Shown: one piece after another, positions 33,180 to 41,690 of the stretch
How positions within the stretch are numbered: position 1 is the stretch's first letter
How the letters are laid out: each line of letters begins with the position of its first letter
Assembly (NCBI RefSeq): GCF_001484195.1
Contig: NZ_LLYW01000025.1
Coordinates: 1 to 64,000 of the forward strand
Reading direction: 5' to 3'
DNA from: Thermococcus celericrescens
GTDB taxonomy: Archaea; Methanobacteriota_B; Thermococci; Thermococcales; Thermococcaceae
Length of the DNA stretch: 64,000 bases
Notes under the pieces: generated by a model
Told to the model about the DNA's origin: nothing
The model's input: the letters and a program-made list of their open reading frames with translations, nothing else
Database searches by the model: none
Program-made: the position numbers and the translations under genes

Positions 33180-33610
33180 GGGTCCCACCGACGCTCTCAG
33201 CCGTGCTGAGCAACCTGTTCAAGAAGCCGGCAACCAACCCCTTCCCTGCGAGCGATCCGGTTCCGACTCCAGAGGGCTTCAGGGGCAAGCTCGTCTACTA
33301 TCCCGACAAGTGCGTCGGCTGCAGGCTCTGCGTCATGGTCTGCCCTGCCGGGGTTATAGAGTACGTTCCCGAGGTCAGGAAGGTCACCTTCTGGCTCGGA
33401 AGGTGCGTCTTCTGCCAGCAGTGTGTGGACGTCTGCCCCGTAAAGGCCCTGGAGATGAGCGATGAGTTCCTCCTGGCGACGGACGACAAGTACAACGACA
33501 ACCTCCGCTGGTTCAAGGAGGATGAGATAGAGGAGCTCAAAAAGAAGCTGGAGAAGCAGAAGAAGGCCAAGGAGGCGGCAAAGAAAGGGGCCGAGTCCCA
33601 GAAGAAGTAG
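33176..33610 (+). CDS. mbhN: Mbh operon 1 subunit N (NuoI-like ferredoxin subunit)
   Basis: A 144-residue protein with two [4Fe-4S] motifs, CVGCRLCVMVCPAG and CVFCQQCVDVCPVKA, the entry point for electrons from ferredoxin. A Lys/Glu coiled tail of ~30 residues ends the protein. The ATG at 33176 overlaps the stop of subunit M; it is the last gene of the operon. Confidence 0.93.
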   Translation: MRVPPTLSAVLSNLFKKPATNPFPASDPVPTPEGFRGKLVYYPDKCVGCRLCVMVCPAGVIEYVPEVRKVTFWLGRCVFCQQCVDVCPVKALEMSDEFLLATDDKYNDNLRWFKEDEIEELKKKLEKQKKAKEAAKKGAESQKK

Positions 33611-33611
33611 C

Positions 33612-33642
33612 CCCCTTCTTTCCTTGTTTTTCCCACCGACGA
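33612..33642 (+). terminator. T-rich terminator after Mbh operon 1
   Basis: CCCCCTTCTTTCCTTGTTTTTCCC follows the last stop. Pyrimidine runs of this kind end archaeal transcripts; no strong hairpin precedes it. Whether some transcripts continue into operon 2 cannot be judged. Confidence 0.4.
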
Positions 33643-33754
33643 TTTCAGTTCTGTAATGAACTTTTCTGAACGTTTGTCCCCCCTAATCTACTACAACGTA
33701 CAGTTTTATGGACGTACGTCAAGAGCCGTCCAATTTATATTTGTCAAATTTCTG

Positions 33755-33771
33755 GTTGTTAACCATTTGTT
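33755..33771 (+). promoter_or_regulatory. SurR operator and TATA box, Mbh operon 2
   Basis: GTTGTTAACCATTTGTT is an exact GTT-n3-AAC-n5-GTT match, overlapping a further palindrome-like GTTTTAGAAAC. A strong TATA (TTTATAAAAA, 33783-33792) begins 11 bp later, the usual geometry for SurR activation. The leader to the first gene is about 50 nt. Confidence 0.82.
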
Positions 33772-33867
33772 TTAGAAACCCATTTATAAAAATTTAGCCA
33801 ATTTATAATCGAGATTTCGGGAAAATAGGCCCGAATAGGGTTTAAAACCTAAAGTTGAGGTGGGAAA

Positions 33868-34371
33868 ATGGGGTTTACCGCACCGTTCCTGTGGTCCCTT
33901 ATCGTCTATCTGCTCCTCACAGCAGGTTCCGGCAAAGTCATCGCCTGGAGCCCCGGGGAGCTGATTGCAGGGATTGTAATAGCGGCCATCATCGGCTACG
34001 CCACAAAGGAAGTCATGGACGAAAAGGTGGGCTACTTCTTCAGCCCAAGGAGATGGCTGCTCTTCATAGTCTACGCGATAGGGCCGTTCTTCTTCGCCAT
34101 GGCCAAGGCGAACATTGACGTAGCTTACCGCGTCATAACCGGCAAAATAAGGCCCGGAATCGTAAGGATATCTCCGGACCTGACCAGGGATGAGAGCAGG
34201 ACTCTTCTGGCCAACTCGATAACACTGACCCCTGGAACCTTCACGCTGGAGATAGACGAAGAGGGCAACTTCTATGTTCACTGGATAAACGTACCGCCCG
34301 GGAAGGAGAAACCCACCCCAGAGGAGCTGTGCGGGTATCTTCCAAAATGGGCAAGGAGGATTGGAGAATGA
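33868..34371 (+). CDS. Mbh operon 2 subunit A (MrpE/MnhE-like)
   Basis: A 167-residue homologue of the operon 1 A subunit, with two helices and the NSITLTPGTFTLE hallmark in the cytosolic part. The start follows TTGAGGTGGGAAA, 97 bp after the SurR site. The sequence is clearly diverged from copy 1, so the operon duplication is old or one copy was acquired. Confidence 0.9.
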   Translation: MGFTAPFLWSLIVYLLLTAGSGKVIAWSPGELIAGIVIAAIIGYATKEVMDEKVGYFFSPRRWLLFIVYAIGPFFFAMAKANIDVAYRVITGKIRPGIVRISPDLTRDESRTLLANSITLTPGTFTLEIDEEGNFYVHWINVPPGKEKPTPEELCGYLPKWARRIGE

Positions 34372-34670
34372 CGGTCGATGGAGCATTTATGTGGGCGCTG
34401 ATACTGCTACTGTTCTCAGCCATGCTGACGCTCATAAGGCTTCTTGCGGGGCCGACGATACCAGACAGGGCCGTCGCCCTGGATTCCATGACGACCACCA
34501 CAGCGGGGGCCATGGTCATTTACGGCGTGGTAACCAGACAGGCGGTTTTCATAGACGTCGCGCTGGTTTACGCGGTTCTGAGCTACATCGCGACCCTCTA
34601 CATAGCCCGCTACCTGGTCAAGAAGAGGGTGGGAGTTGCATGCGAGTGCGAGGAGGGGGAGGCGGCATGA
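34368..34670 (+). CDS. Mbh operon 2 subunit B (MrpF-like)
   Basis: A 100-residue three-helix subunit with LLAGPTIPDRAVALDSMTTT, the MrpF core. It has a Cys-containing acidic tail (VACECEEGEAA) absent from copy 1. ATG 34368 overlaps the A stop. Confidence 0.9.
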   Translation: MTVDGAFMWALILLLFSAMLTLIRLLAGPTIPDRAVALDSMTTTTAGAMVIYGVVTRQAVFIDVALVYAVLSYIATLYIARYLVKKRVGVACECEEGEAA

Positions 34671-35020
34671 TAGAGTGGCTAATAGCGGCATTCCTGGCCA
34701 TCGGCGTGTTCTTCAACCTTCTGGCCAGCGTTGGCATCCTCCGCTTCCCCGACGTCTACACGAGGATACACGCGGCAACCAAGTGCACGACCTTCGGCAC
34801 GATATTCATAGTCCTAGCCGCCGTCACGTACTCGATATACAGCTACTTCTGGGTGGAGAGGGACCCATCCTGGATAACCATAGGGATACACTCGGCCCTG
34901 GTGGTCATATTCCTGGTGCTCACCAACCCCGTTGGAGCCCACGCCATCGGCAGGGCCGCGAGGAAGTCGGGCATACGGCCCCACGGGGCGGTTATAGACG
35001 AGCTGGAGGGTCGCCTATGA
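34667..35020 (+). CDS. Mbh operon 2 subunit C (MrpG-like)
   Basis: A 117-residue subunit with LRFPDVYTRIHAATKCTTFG and LTNPVGAHAIGRAA, the MrpG hallmarks. Coupled by ATGA overlap to B and D. Confidence 0.9.
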   Translation: MIEWLIAAFLAIGVFFNLLASVGILRFPDVYTRIHAATKCTTFGTIFIVLAAVTYSIYSYFWVERDPSWITIGIHSALVVIFLVLTNPVGAHAIGRAARKSGIRPHGAVIDELEGRL

Positions 35021-35280
35021 ACTTCGAAGAGCTCTTCTGGGTGCTTCAGGCCATGGTGGGGCTGGGGCTTGTGATAGCAGCCATAGCGGCGGTGAGGTTC
35101 AAGAACCTGGTCTCAGCCGTCATCGCGATGGCGGTGTTCAGTCTGATACTCTCGCTGGAGTTCTACATACTGCAGGCACCCGACGTCGCGATAGCAGAGG
35201 CGGGAGTTGGAGCGTGCCTCACGACGGCGATGTACCTGCTGGCGATCAAGAAAACCACCGACGAGGAGGTGATAGAATGA
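35017..35280 (+). CDS. Mbh operon 2 subunit D
   Basis: An 87-residue three-helix protein with LEFYILQAPDVAIAEAGVGA, equivalent to the MrpA C-terminal acidic helix. Overlaps C and E by ATGA. Confidence 0.88.
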   Translation: MNFEELFWVLQAMVGLGLVIAAIAAVRFKNLVSAVIAMAVFSLILSLEFYILQAPDVAIAEAGVGACLTTAMYLLAIKKTTDEEVIE

Positions 35281-35549
35281 GGAGAGCCCTCGGCCTCTTC
35301 GCGTTCATAGGCTTCACTCTGTTCCTCCTCGTGGCCGCGGCGAGCCTCAGGCCCTTCGGTGAGCCGGTTCACACCGAGATGGACTCCTACTTCATCGGGC
35401 ACGCACAGGAGGAGGCATCGTCAAACAACGTCGTCACCAGCATAGTCTTCGACTACAGGGGTTTCGATACCCTCGGAGAGGCCACTGTACTGTTCACCGC
35501 GGTTGCGGGCGTGCTGATGGCCCTCAGAAGGAGGGAGGTGAAAGCATGA
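35277..35549 (+). CDS. Mbh operon 2 subunit E
   Basis: A 90-residue, two-helix subunit carrying NVVTSIVFDYRGFDTLGEAT, the MbhE signature. Slightly shorter external segment than in operon 1. Confidence 0.88.
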   Translation: MRRALGLFAFIGFTLFLLVAAASLRPFGEPVHTEMDSYFIGHAQEEASSNNVVTSIVFDYRGFDTLGEATVLFTAVAGVLMALRRREVKA

Positions 35550-36013
35550 CGACCCTCATCATCAAGACAACCACCAGGTACCTGACGGCGCTCATACTGA
35601 CGTTCGGAGCCTACATCATCCTCCACGGTCACCTCACGCCGGGAGGCGGCTTCCAGGGAGGAGCTGTTTTCGCCAGCGGCCTGGCACTCCTCATAGTCGC
35701 GTGCGAGGACAGGGTGATAAGGGAGCGGTTCAAGAAGGTGCCCCTGAGCGCCTTTGAGAGCATCGGCGCCCTCGGCTTTCTGGGAATGGCCACCCTCGGC
35801 TTCATGGGGTACACATTCTTCAGGAACGTCATAGCCAACAGCGGGTTCCCGCTCTTCGGAGACCCGACCCCTCTAGGGATAAACCCCGGCTACCTAAACA
35901 CGGGCGGAACGCTGCCGTACATGAACATATTCGTCGGAACGAAGGTTTTGGCCGGATTAACCAGCATAATCCTGGTGTTCTACCTCCTCCTGGGGGTGAG
36001 GAAGGATGAATAA
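35546..36013 (+). CDS. Mbh operon 2 subunit F (MrpB-like)
   Basis: A 155-residue, four-helix subunit with HGHLTPGGGFQGGAVFASG and a PYMNIFVGTKVLAGLT helix. Starts on the E stop after GGAGGTGAAAGC. Confidence 0.9.
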   Translation: MTTLIIKTTTRYLTALILTFGAYIILHGHLTPGGGFQGGAVFASGLALLIVACEDRVIRERFKKVPLSAFESIGALGFLGMATLGFMGYTFFRNVIANSGFPLFGDPTPLGINPGYLNTGGTLPYMNIFVGTKVLAGLTSIILVFYLLLGVRKDE

Positions 36014-36371
36014 CATGATTCTAGTCAACCTCCCGTTCATAGTCGTGGCGCTCCTGCTGGCGGTGGGGTTCTACACGATAGGATTCAAGAGGAACCTCAT
36101 CAAGGTCGTCATAGGCATTGAGATCCTTGAGGGAGCCGTTAACCTGTTTCTGATAGCCCTCGGCTACGTCAAAGGCGCCTACGCTCCGATATACACCATG
36201 GCACCGAAGGATGCGGTCAACAACATGGTTCTGCCGACGCCTCAGGCGCTCACACTGACCAGCATCGTCATAGGCGTCGCCGTCTCGGCCCTGATGCTGG
36301 CCTTCGCCGTCAACATCTACCACCACTACGGAACCCTTGACGTTACAAAGATAAGGAGGCTGAGGGGATGA
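36006..36371 (+). CDS. Mbh operon 2 subunit G (MrpC/NuoK-like)
   Basis: A 121-residue three-helix subunit (YTIGFKRNLIKVVIGIEILE; TPQALTLTSIVIGVAV). The start overlaps the F stop by 8 bp and has a GGGGGTGAGGAAGG ribosome site. Confidence 0.9.
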   Translation: MNNMILVNLPFIVVALLLAVGFYTIGFKRNLIKVVIGIEILEGAVNLFLIALGYVKGAYAPIYTMAPKDAVNNMVLPTPQALTLTSIVIGVAVSALMLAFAVNIYHHYGTLDVTKIRRLRG

Positions 36372-37921
36372 TCGAGCACCTTCCCGCTTTGATGATAGCG
36401 ATCCCGCTCTTTGGGGCCTTCACGACACCGCTCCTCAAGGGGAAGCCGAGGGCAGCCGCGCTGTGGGCGCTGGCCATAACGGCGGTAACGCTCGGCCTTG
36501 GCACCCTCCTCGTCAGGGAAGTGACCGCCGGGGGAACGATGATCTACGTCTTCGGAGCGGACAGTCCGGGCCTCGTACTCCCGTCCGGATACCGCGTTCC
36601 GGTGAGGATAATCTTCGAGGTCGACGCGATGGGCGCCTTCATGGCCCTCTCGGCGGTTTTAATGAGCTTCATAGGCGCGATGTACTCCCACAGCCACGTG
36701 GAGAGGGAGAGCGGCCTCGAGAAGTACTACTCCCTGCTGCTCCTCCTGGAGGTCGGAATCCTCGGCATGGTGCTGACTGGGGACCTCTTCAACCTCTTCG
36801 TGTTCCTTGAGATAGCCGGAATAGCCGGCTCGGCACTGGTCGGGTTCAGGAACTATAGGGGAGAGGCGAGTGAGGCCGGCATCAAGTACCTCATAGTCAG
36901 CGCGGTCGCGTCGCTCATGGTGCTCTTCTCCATCGGCCTGCTCTACGGCCAGTACGGCAACCTCAACATAGCCTACCTCAGCAGGCAGATAGGCTTCAAC
37001 ACCGTCGATATGATAGCCCTCGGCCTGCTCTTCGCGTCCTTCGCGATGAAGTGCGGTTCGGTGCCGACCCACCACTGGGTTCCCGATGCCTACACCGAGG
37101 TTCCGGCGGGAATAAACCCAACCCTGCTGGTAGCTACTTACGCGAGCCTCTACGCCCTCTTCAGGGTGAGCTTCAGCCTCTTCGGGGAGGTAACACTCAG
37201 CATGAGCAGCGTCGGCTGGATAATGAGCATCCTAGGAGTGCTCACGATGTTCATAGGCGTCACGATGGCCCTCGTCCAGAAGGACGTCAAGAGGCTCATG
37301 AGCTACCACGCGATTTCCCAGACAGGCTACATGCTCCTCGGCGTTGGGGTTGGACTCACGGTCCTCAACGATCCGGCGAAGCTGGCCGCCTTCGGGAGGG
37401 ACGCGATGGCGGGAGGTATATTCCACATCATCAACCACATCATCTACAAGAGCCTCCTCCTCATGACGGCTGGAGCGCTGTTCTACGTCACGAAGACGAG
37501 GAACCTCAACGAGATGGGCGGTCTCGCCAGAAAGATGCCCTACACGACGATAGCCTTCATCGTAGGTGCGGCGGCCATATCGGGAATCCCGCCCTTCAAC
37601 GGCTTCGCGAGCAAATTCCTGATCTACGAGACCTCCTACCAGCTCAACCCGCTCCTCGCGATATTCGCGATGGTGACCAGCGTCCTGACGCTCGCTTCAT
37701 TCATCAAGGTCTTCGCCTCAGCCTTCCTGGGACCGCCGGTGAAGGAGTACGAGAGCGTCGGGGAGGTTCCAAAGCCGATGGTAGCGGCGATGCTCATCCT
37801 GGCGGCGCTGTGCATCCTCTTCGGTCTGTTCCCCAACGTGGTGCTCGACAAGCTCGTCTATCCGGCGGTTGACGCGCTGCTGAACCTGGGCGGCTACCAG
37901 ACGTGGGGTGGTGTCCTATGA
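36368..37921 (+). CDS. Mbh operon 2 subunit H (MrpD/NuoL-type ion pump)
   Basis: A 517-residue channel subunit. LLEVGILGMVLTGDLFNLFVF holds the membrane Glu; the transport Lys is in FAMKCGSVPTHHWVPDAY, where a Cys replaces the Ser of copy 1. QTGYMLLGVGVG and KMPYTTIAFIVGAAAISGIP follow. Loss or change of residues near the Lys may alter ion specificity relative to copy 1. Confidence 0.92.
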   Translation: MIEHLPALMIAIPLFGAFTTPLLKGKPRAAALWALAITAVTLGLGTLLVREVTAGGTMIYVFGADSPGLVLPSGYRVPVRIIFEVDAMGAFMALSAVLMSFIGAMYSHSHVERESGLEKYYSLLLLLEVGILGMVLTGDLFNLFVFLEIAGIAGSALVGFRNYRGEASEAGIKYLIVSAVASLMVLFSIGLLYGQYGNLNIAYLSRQIGFNTVDMIALGLLFASFAMKCGSVPTHHWVPDAYTEVPAGINPTLLVATYASLYALFRVSFSLFGEVTLSMSSVGWIMSILGVLTMFIGVTMALVQKDVKRLMSYHAISQTGYMLLGVGVGLTVLNDPAKLAAFGRDAMAGGIFHIINHIIYKSLLLMTAGALFYVTKTRNLNEMGGLARKMPYTTIAFIVGAAAISGIPPFNGFASKFLIYETSYQLNPLLAIFAMVTSVLTLASFIKVFASAFLGPPVKEYESVGEVPKPMVAAMLILAALCILFGLFPNVVLDKLVYPAVDALLNLGGYQTWGGVL

Positions 37922-38271
37922 GCTGGCTGGAGAGCCTTACGCTGACCTCACCATCGGGCTTCTGGAACCCCCTCCTGTGGCTGGCGTTCCTGGTGATCTT
38001 CGCGGTCATCGGCTACATCATCTACTCACGCGGAAACCGTTCCTACAAGCCCAACACCGAGCAGGTAAAGCCCTTCATCAGCGGCAACGCGGTTGAGGAC
38101 GTCGAGCAGATACGCGTGCGCGCGGGCGACATCTACTGGGGCTTCATGGAGGCCCTGAAGGGCTACTACGCCGTGCTCATGAGGATGCACACGGGCGACG
38201 TGAGGGACTACATCCTCTGGTACCTCGGAATCGGTGCCATAATCCTCTTCATCCTCCTGGGGGGTGTGTGA
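37918..38271 (+). CDS. Mbh operon 2 subunit I
   Basis: A 117-residue two-helix subunit with the polar middle VKPFISGNAVEDVEQIRVRA, positioned as MbhI. Presence of this gene, and one single H gene, argues that operon 2 is Mbh-like and not the Mbx/Mbs sulfur reductase. Confidence 0.85.
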   Translation: MSWLESLTLTSPSGFWNPLLWLAFLVIFAVIGYIIYSRGNRSYKPNTEQVKPFISGNAVEDVEQIRVRAGDIYWGFMEALKGYYAVLMRMHTGDVRDYILWYLGIGAIILFILLGGV

Positions 38272-38727
38272 ATGGGAAAGCTCACCAACTTTAAGCGCTC
38301 CATATGGGTGTTCCACGCCTCGGGCGGGAGCTGCAACGCCTGCGACATCGAGATAGTGGCGGTTCTTACTCCCCGCTACGACGTGGAGCGCTTCGGGATA
38401 AAGCTCGTCGGAAGTCCGAGGCACGCCGACGTTCTCCTCGTCACCGGGGCAATACCGAGGGACTTCGCGGACAAGCTGAGGCGCGTTTACGAGCAGATGC
38501 CGGATCCAAAGGCCGTCGTGGTCGTCGGGAGCTGCGGAACGACCGGCGGAGTCTTCTACGACTCCTACAACATCGCCGGCCCGATAGACGAGATAATCCC
38601 CGTCGACGTCTACGTCCCCGGCTGCCCGCCGAGGCCCGAGGCGATAATCGACGGCGTTGTGAAGGCCTGGCTCAAGATAGAGAAGCTCGAAAAGGAGCTG
38701 GAAAAGAAGGGGGGTGCCGGGGAATGA
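38272..38727 (+). CDS. Mbh operon 2 subunit J (small subunit, NuoB-like)
   Basis: A 151-residue subunit with cluster ligands SGGSCNACDIEI, VGSCGTTGG and VPGCPPRPEAI. It starts directly at the domain, without the N-terminal extension of copy 1. Start follows GGGGTGTGTGA, immediately after the I stop. Confidence 0.93.
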   Translation: MGKLTNFKRSIWVFHASGGSCNACDIEIVAVLTPRYDVERFGIKLVGSPRHADVLLVTGAIPRDFADKLRRVYEQMPDPKAVVVVGSCGTTGGVFYDSYNIAGPIDEIIPVDVYVPGCPPRPEAIIDGVVKAWLKIEKLEKELEKKGGAGE

Positions 38728-39281
38728 CGATGACTGCCCAGGAAGTCCTTGAGAGACTCCAGGAGGTTCTCGGAGAGGCCATCCTTTCCCACGAGATAAG
38801 GGAGTACACGATGGGCGTCAAGAGGAAGAGAACCTACGGCGAGGTCTGGCTCACGATAAGGCCCGAGGCCCTCAGGAAGGCTGTGGAGGCGGTGTTCGGC
38901 ATCGACTACCCCCACCTGCACTTCATAACAGGCAACGACGAGGGCGGGGAGGTCATAACGGTGGTCTACTCCTTCGGCCTCTTCTACGCCAACCCCTGGG
39001 GGGAGGTGAGCGTGGTCATCAAGTTCGACCTTCCAAAGAGCAACCTCGTCCTCCCGACGATAACCGACCTTATGATCGGTGCTGAGACCAACGAGAGGGA
39101 AATCAGAGAGATGCTGGGAATAGAGTTCGAGGGACTGAAGAACAAGAGGCACCTCTTCCTGCCCGACGACTGGCCGGAGGGCAAGTACCCGTGGAGGCGG
39201 GACGAGTACGGCGTCGAGGACATGGTGAAGCACACCCACAGGAGCGTGAACGAGATAAGGAAGGAGAGGGGGGAGCAGTAA
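38724..39281 (+). CDS. Mbh operon 2 subunit K (NuoC-like)
   Basis: A 185-residue NuoC-like subunit (MLGIEFEGLKNKRHLFLPDDWP near 120-142). Starts at ATG 38724 overlapping the J stop, or at ATG 38730. Unlike operon 1, its junction with the L gene is uninterrupted (TAATG). Confidence 0.9.
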   Translation: MTMTAQEVLERLQEVLGEAILSHEIREYTMGVKRKRTYGEVWLTIRPEALRKAVEAVFGIDYPHLHFITGNDEGGEVITVVYSFGLFYANPWGEVSVVIKFDLPKSNLVLPTITDLMIGAETNEREIREMLGIEFEGLKNKRHLFLPDDWPEGKYPWRRDEYGVEDMVKHTHRSVNEIRKERGEQ

Positions 39282-40519
39282 TGGCCAAAACCCAGTACTA
39301 CGTGCCCGTCGGCCCGATTCACCCGGCGCTGAAGGAGCCGATTCGCGTCGAGGCGATGGTCGAGGGGGAGAGGATAGTCGAGGTGGACGTCAAGAGGGGC
39401 TTCGCCCACAGGGGAATAGAGTACATGGGCATGAAGAGGAACGCCATCCAGACCCTCTACCTGTCTGAGAGGATATGCGGAATCTGCTCGATATCGCACC
39501 CCTACGCCTTCGTCATCGGCACCGAGAAGGCCCTGGGAATAGAGGCCCCGCCGAGGGCGCAGTACATCAGGACGATAATAGGCGAGCTTGAGAGGATTCA
39601 CAGCCACATACTCTGGCTCGGTGTCGTGGCGCACGAGATGGGCTTCGACTCCCTCCTGTTCTGGACGTGGAAGGGCAGGGAGAAGCTCCTCGACATACTG
39701 GAGCTGATAACGGGCAACAGGATAAACTACTCGGTCTTCATGATAGGCGGTGTGAGAAGGGACATCAAAGAGAGCCACGTCAAGGCCCTCAGAGACATGA
39801 TAAACTACTACAGGATATTCACGGAGGAAATGAAGGACGTTTTCCTCTCCGATCCGGTCTACAAGGCCAGGACGAGGGGAGTAGCCCAGCTCTCGAAGAA
39901 GATGGCCCTTGAACTCAACGTCGTCGGGCCGGTGGCGAGGGCCGCCGGCATCAGAATGGACGTCAGGCAGGACATGCCCTACGACGCCTACGCGGACATA
40001 GGGGTGAGGGCCATCGTGCCCCAGGACATCGTCGGCGAGGCGAGGGGCGATGCGTACGACATCACCATGGTGAGGCTCTACGAGATAGACCAGAGCCTGG
40101 ACATCATAGAGTACTGCCTCGACGAGATGCCCGAGGGGAAGCTGATGGCGATACCGAACTACGTGGCCCTCCTGGCGAAGATCAGGAGGACGGAGGGCGA
40201 GGCGATAGGAGCGCACGAGGCCCCGCGCGGCGAGGTCATCCACTACTTCAGGTACGGCAACAAGCGCGACGGCCCTCTATTCTGGAAGGTCATCGCCCCG
40301 AGCTACAACAACATCAACACCTGGAAGCCGCTCCTGCTCGGAGCCGAGGTGGCGGACATACCGATAGTCGTCGCCTACATAGACCCGTGCATGTGCTGCA
40401 ACGACAGGCTTGCAGTCGTCAGAAACGAGGAGGGCAGAATAATCGACCCGGAGGCGCTCCACAGGAAGGCGGTCGAAAAAACGGAGAGGCTCAAGCGCGA
40501 CCTGGGGGTGAGAGAATGA
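39281..40519 (+). CDS. Mbh operon 2 subunit L ([NiFe] hydrogenase large subunit)
   Basis: A 412-residue catalytic subunit. NiFe ligands C66 and C69 (ERICGICSISH) and C370 and C373 are present; the second motif reads CMCC, with an extra Cys372 between the ligands. It is closer in style to hydrogenases of the CO- or formate-linked group 4 clusters than copy 1 is, but no formate or CO dehydrogenase gene is present. Ends GVRE, a sequence repeated at the end of the following insert. Confidence 0.93.
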   Translation: MAKTQYYVPVGPIHPALKEPIRVEAMVEGERIVEVDVKRGFAHRGIEYMGMKRNAIQTLYLSERICGICSISHPYAFVIGTEKALGIEAPPRAQYIRTIIGELERIHSHILWLGVVAHEMGFDSLLFWTWKGREKLLDILELITGNRINYSVFMIGGVRRDIKESHVKALRDMINYYRIFTEEMKDVFLSDPVYKARTRGVAQLSKKMALELNVVGPVARAAGIRMDVRQDMPYDAYADIGVRAIVPQDIVGEARGDAYDITMVRLYEIDQSLDIIEYCLDEMPEGKLMAIPNYVALLAKIRRTEGEAIGAHEAPRGEVIHYFRYGNKRDGPLFWKVIAPSYNNINTWKPLLLGAEVADIPIVVAYIDPCMCCNDRLAVVRNEEGRIIDPEALHRKAVEKTERLKRDLGVRE

Positions 40520-40520
40520 A
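40503..40520 (+). repeat. Flanking duplication 2, left copy
   Basis: TGGGGGTGAGAGAATGAA, comprising the ribosome site, L stop and start codon of the next gene, is repeated exactly at 40709-40726 around the insert. Confidence 0.85.
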
Positions 40521-40725
40521 AAGCCGCACTTTTTGCAGGGAGTGCCAAGAAAAAAGGGCCACACGTAAGGTTCACGTCCAATACGTGCCCGAAGGGCACA
40601 CTTCAAAGGTGAACACAGTGAAGGCGGCCAGTAAGGGAGCACTACCCGGAAGAAAAGCCAGTTTAAGAGGAAGTAACCTTCCGCCAGCGCTTGCGGGAGC
40701 AAGGGCTGTGGGGGTGAGAGAATGA
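40516..40725 (+). other. Open frame across the insert between Mbh2 L and M
   Basis: A 69-codon frame (MKSRTFCRECQEKRA...RAVGVRE) beginning on the L stop and ending on the M start. Only the short VHV..PEG..VN pattern is shared with the operon 1 insert frame; further on the shared nucleotides fall in a different frame. It keeps translation coupled but is probably not a selected protein. Confidence 0.45.
40567..40710 (+). repeat. Hairpin-rich element, copy in Mbh operon 2
   Basis: Related to 30705-30847. First hairpin: outer GGTTCACG/GGTGAAC, inner GTGCCC/GGGCAC around GAA (40585-40599). Second hairpin 40685-40708: CAGC/GCTG and CTTGC/GCAAG around GGGA. Against copy 1 the paired bases change together (GCG...CGC to GTG...CAC). 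Confidence 0.7.
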
Positions 40726-40726
40726 A
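40709..40726 (+). repeat. Flanking duplication 2, right copy
   Basis: Exact right-hand copy of 40503-40520; contains the used ribosome site and ATG of the M gene. Confidence 0.85.
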
Positions 40727-41687
40727 CCCCGAAACCCTCATCTATGCGTTCACGTTCCCGCTCCTCGGGGTCTTCCTGGGGCTGGTCTACAAGGGTATAG
40801 ACAGGCGCTTCTCGGCGAGGCTGACGTCAAGGATAGGGCCTCCGATAAGGCAGCCCTTCTGGGACGTCGGAAAACTGCTCCTCAAGGAGACCGTCGTTCC
40901 GGAGAACGCGGTGGCGTGGATATTCAACGCGATGCCGGTAGTCTCCTTCGCGGCCTCAATGACGCTCCTGCTCTACATACCCTTCGGAGTCCTCAAGGCC
41001 CCGCTGGAGGGCTACGGCGACCTGATCGTGATACTGTACCTGCTCACGCTCCAGTCACTCTCGATGGCGATAGGCGGCTTCGCCTCGGGCAGTCCGTTCT
41101 CCTCTGTGGGAGCGCAGAGGGAAATGGTGCTGATGATGAGCTACGAGATGCCCCTGGCGACGGTCATAGTGGGCTTCGCGCTCGTCTACAAGAGCTTCTC
41201 ACTGACGACGATAGCCTCGACCCCGGTCTGGAGCATCGTGGGGCCTCTGGCGGCGATGGGAATAGTGCTCCTCTTCATAGCCCTCCTCGTGGTCACTCCA
41301 GCGGAACTTGCGAAGCTCCCCTTCGACATAGCCGAGGCCGAGACGGAGATCTGCGAGGGCATGCTCGCGGAGTACAGCGGGAGGAACCTGGCCCTGTTCT
41401 ACCTCTCGGACGCCGTCAGGGGCTTCGCCATGGCGGCGCTGGAGGTGGTGCTGTTCTTCCCGTTCACGCTGACGGGAATGCTCGACCTCAACCTCACCGG
41501 CACGGGCTACTACGTCGTCGAGGCGCTGTGGTTCCTCTTCAAGGTGCTGGTCATCTACCTGCTGGCGATAACGCTGGTCAGGACGTCCTTTGCCAGGTTC
41601 AGGATAGAGCAGGCGTCCAGGGTGTTCTGGGTCTACGTCAACATAATCGCCCTCGTTGGAGTGGCCCTCGTGTGGATGGGGGTGTGA
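40722..41687 (+). CDS. Mbh operon 2 subunit M (NuoH-like)
   Basis: A 321-residue, eight-helix membrane anchor with GPPIRQPFWDVGKLLLKE, GSPFSSVGAQREM and DIAEAETEICEGMLAEYSG motifs. Start at 40722 follows GGGGGTGAGAGA, supplied by the duplicated flank. Confidence 0.93.
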   Translation: MNPETLIYAFTFPLLGVFLGLVYKGIDRRFSARLTSRIGPPIRQPFWDVGKLLLKETVVPENAVAWIFNAMPVVSFAASMTLLLYIPFGVLKAPLEGYGDLIVILYLLTLQSLSMAIGGFASGSPFSSVGAQREMVLMMSYEMPLATVIVGFALVYKSFSLTTIASTPVWSIVGPLAAMGIVLLFIALLVVTPAELAKLPFDIAEAETEICEGMLAEYSGRNLALFYLSDAVRGFAMAALEVVLFFPFTLTGMLDLNLTGTGYYVVEALWFLFKVLVIYLLAITLVRTSFARFRIEQASRVFWVYVNIIALVGVALVWMGV

Positions 41688-41690
41688 GGA

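Noticed and set aside
38984..40243. Long minus-strand open frame opposite the Mbh2 L gene (419 codons)
   Set aside because: Antisense shadow with His/Arg/Val-rich composition and no known motif; the plus-strand hydrogenase is certain.
30689..40725. The 70- and 69-codon frames in the two Mbh inserts as new hydrogenase subunits
   Set aside because: Shared nucleotides fall in different frames in the second half, stems covary, and the frame ends duplicate neighbouring gene ends. They are kept as coupling frames, not proteins.
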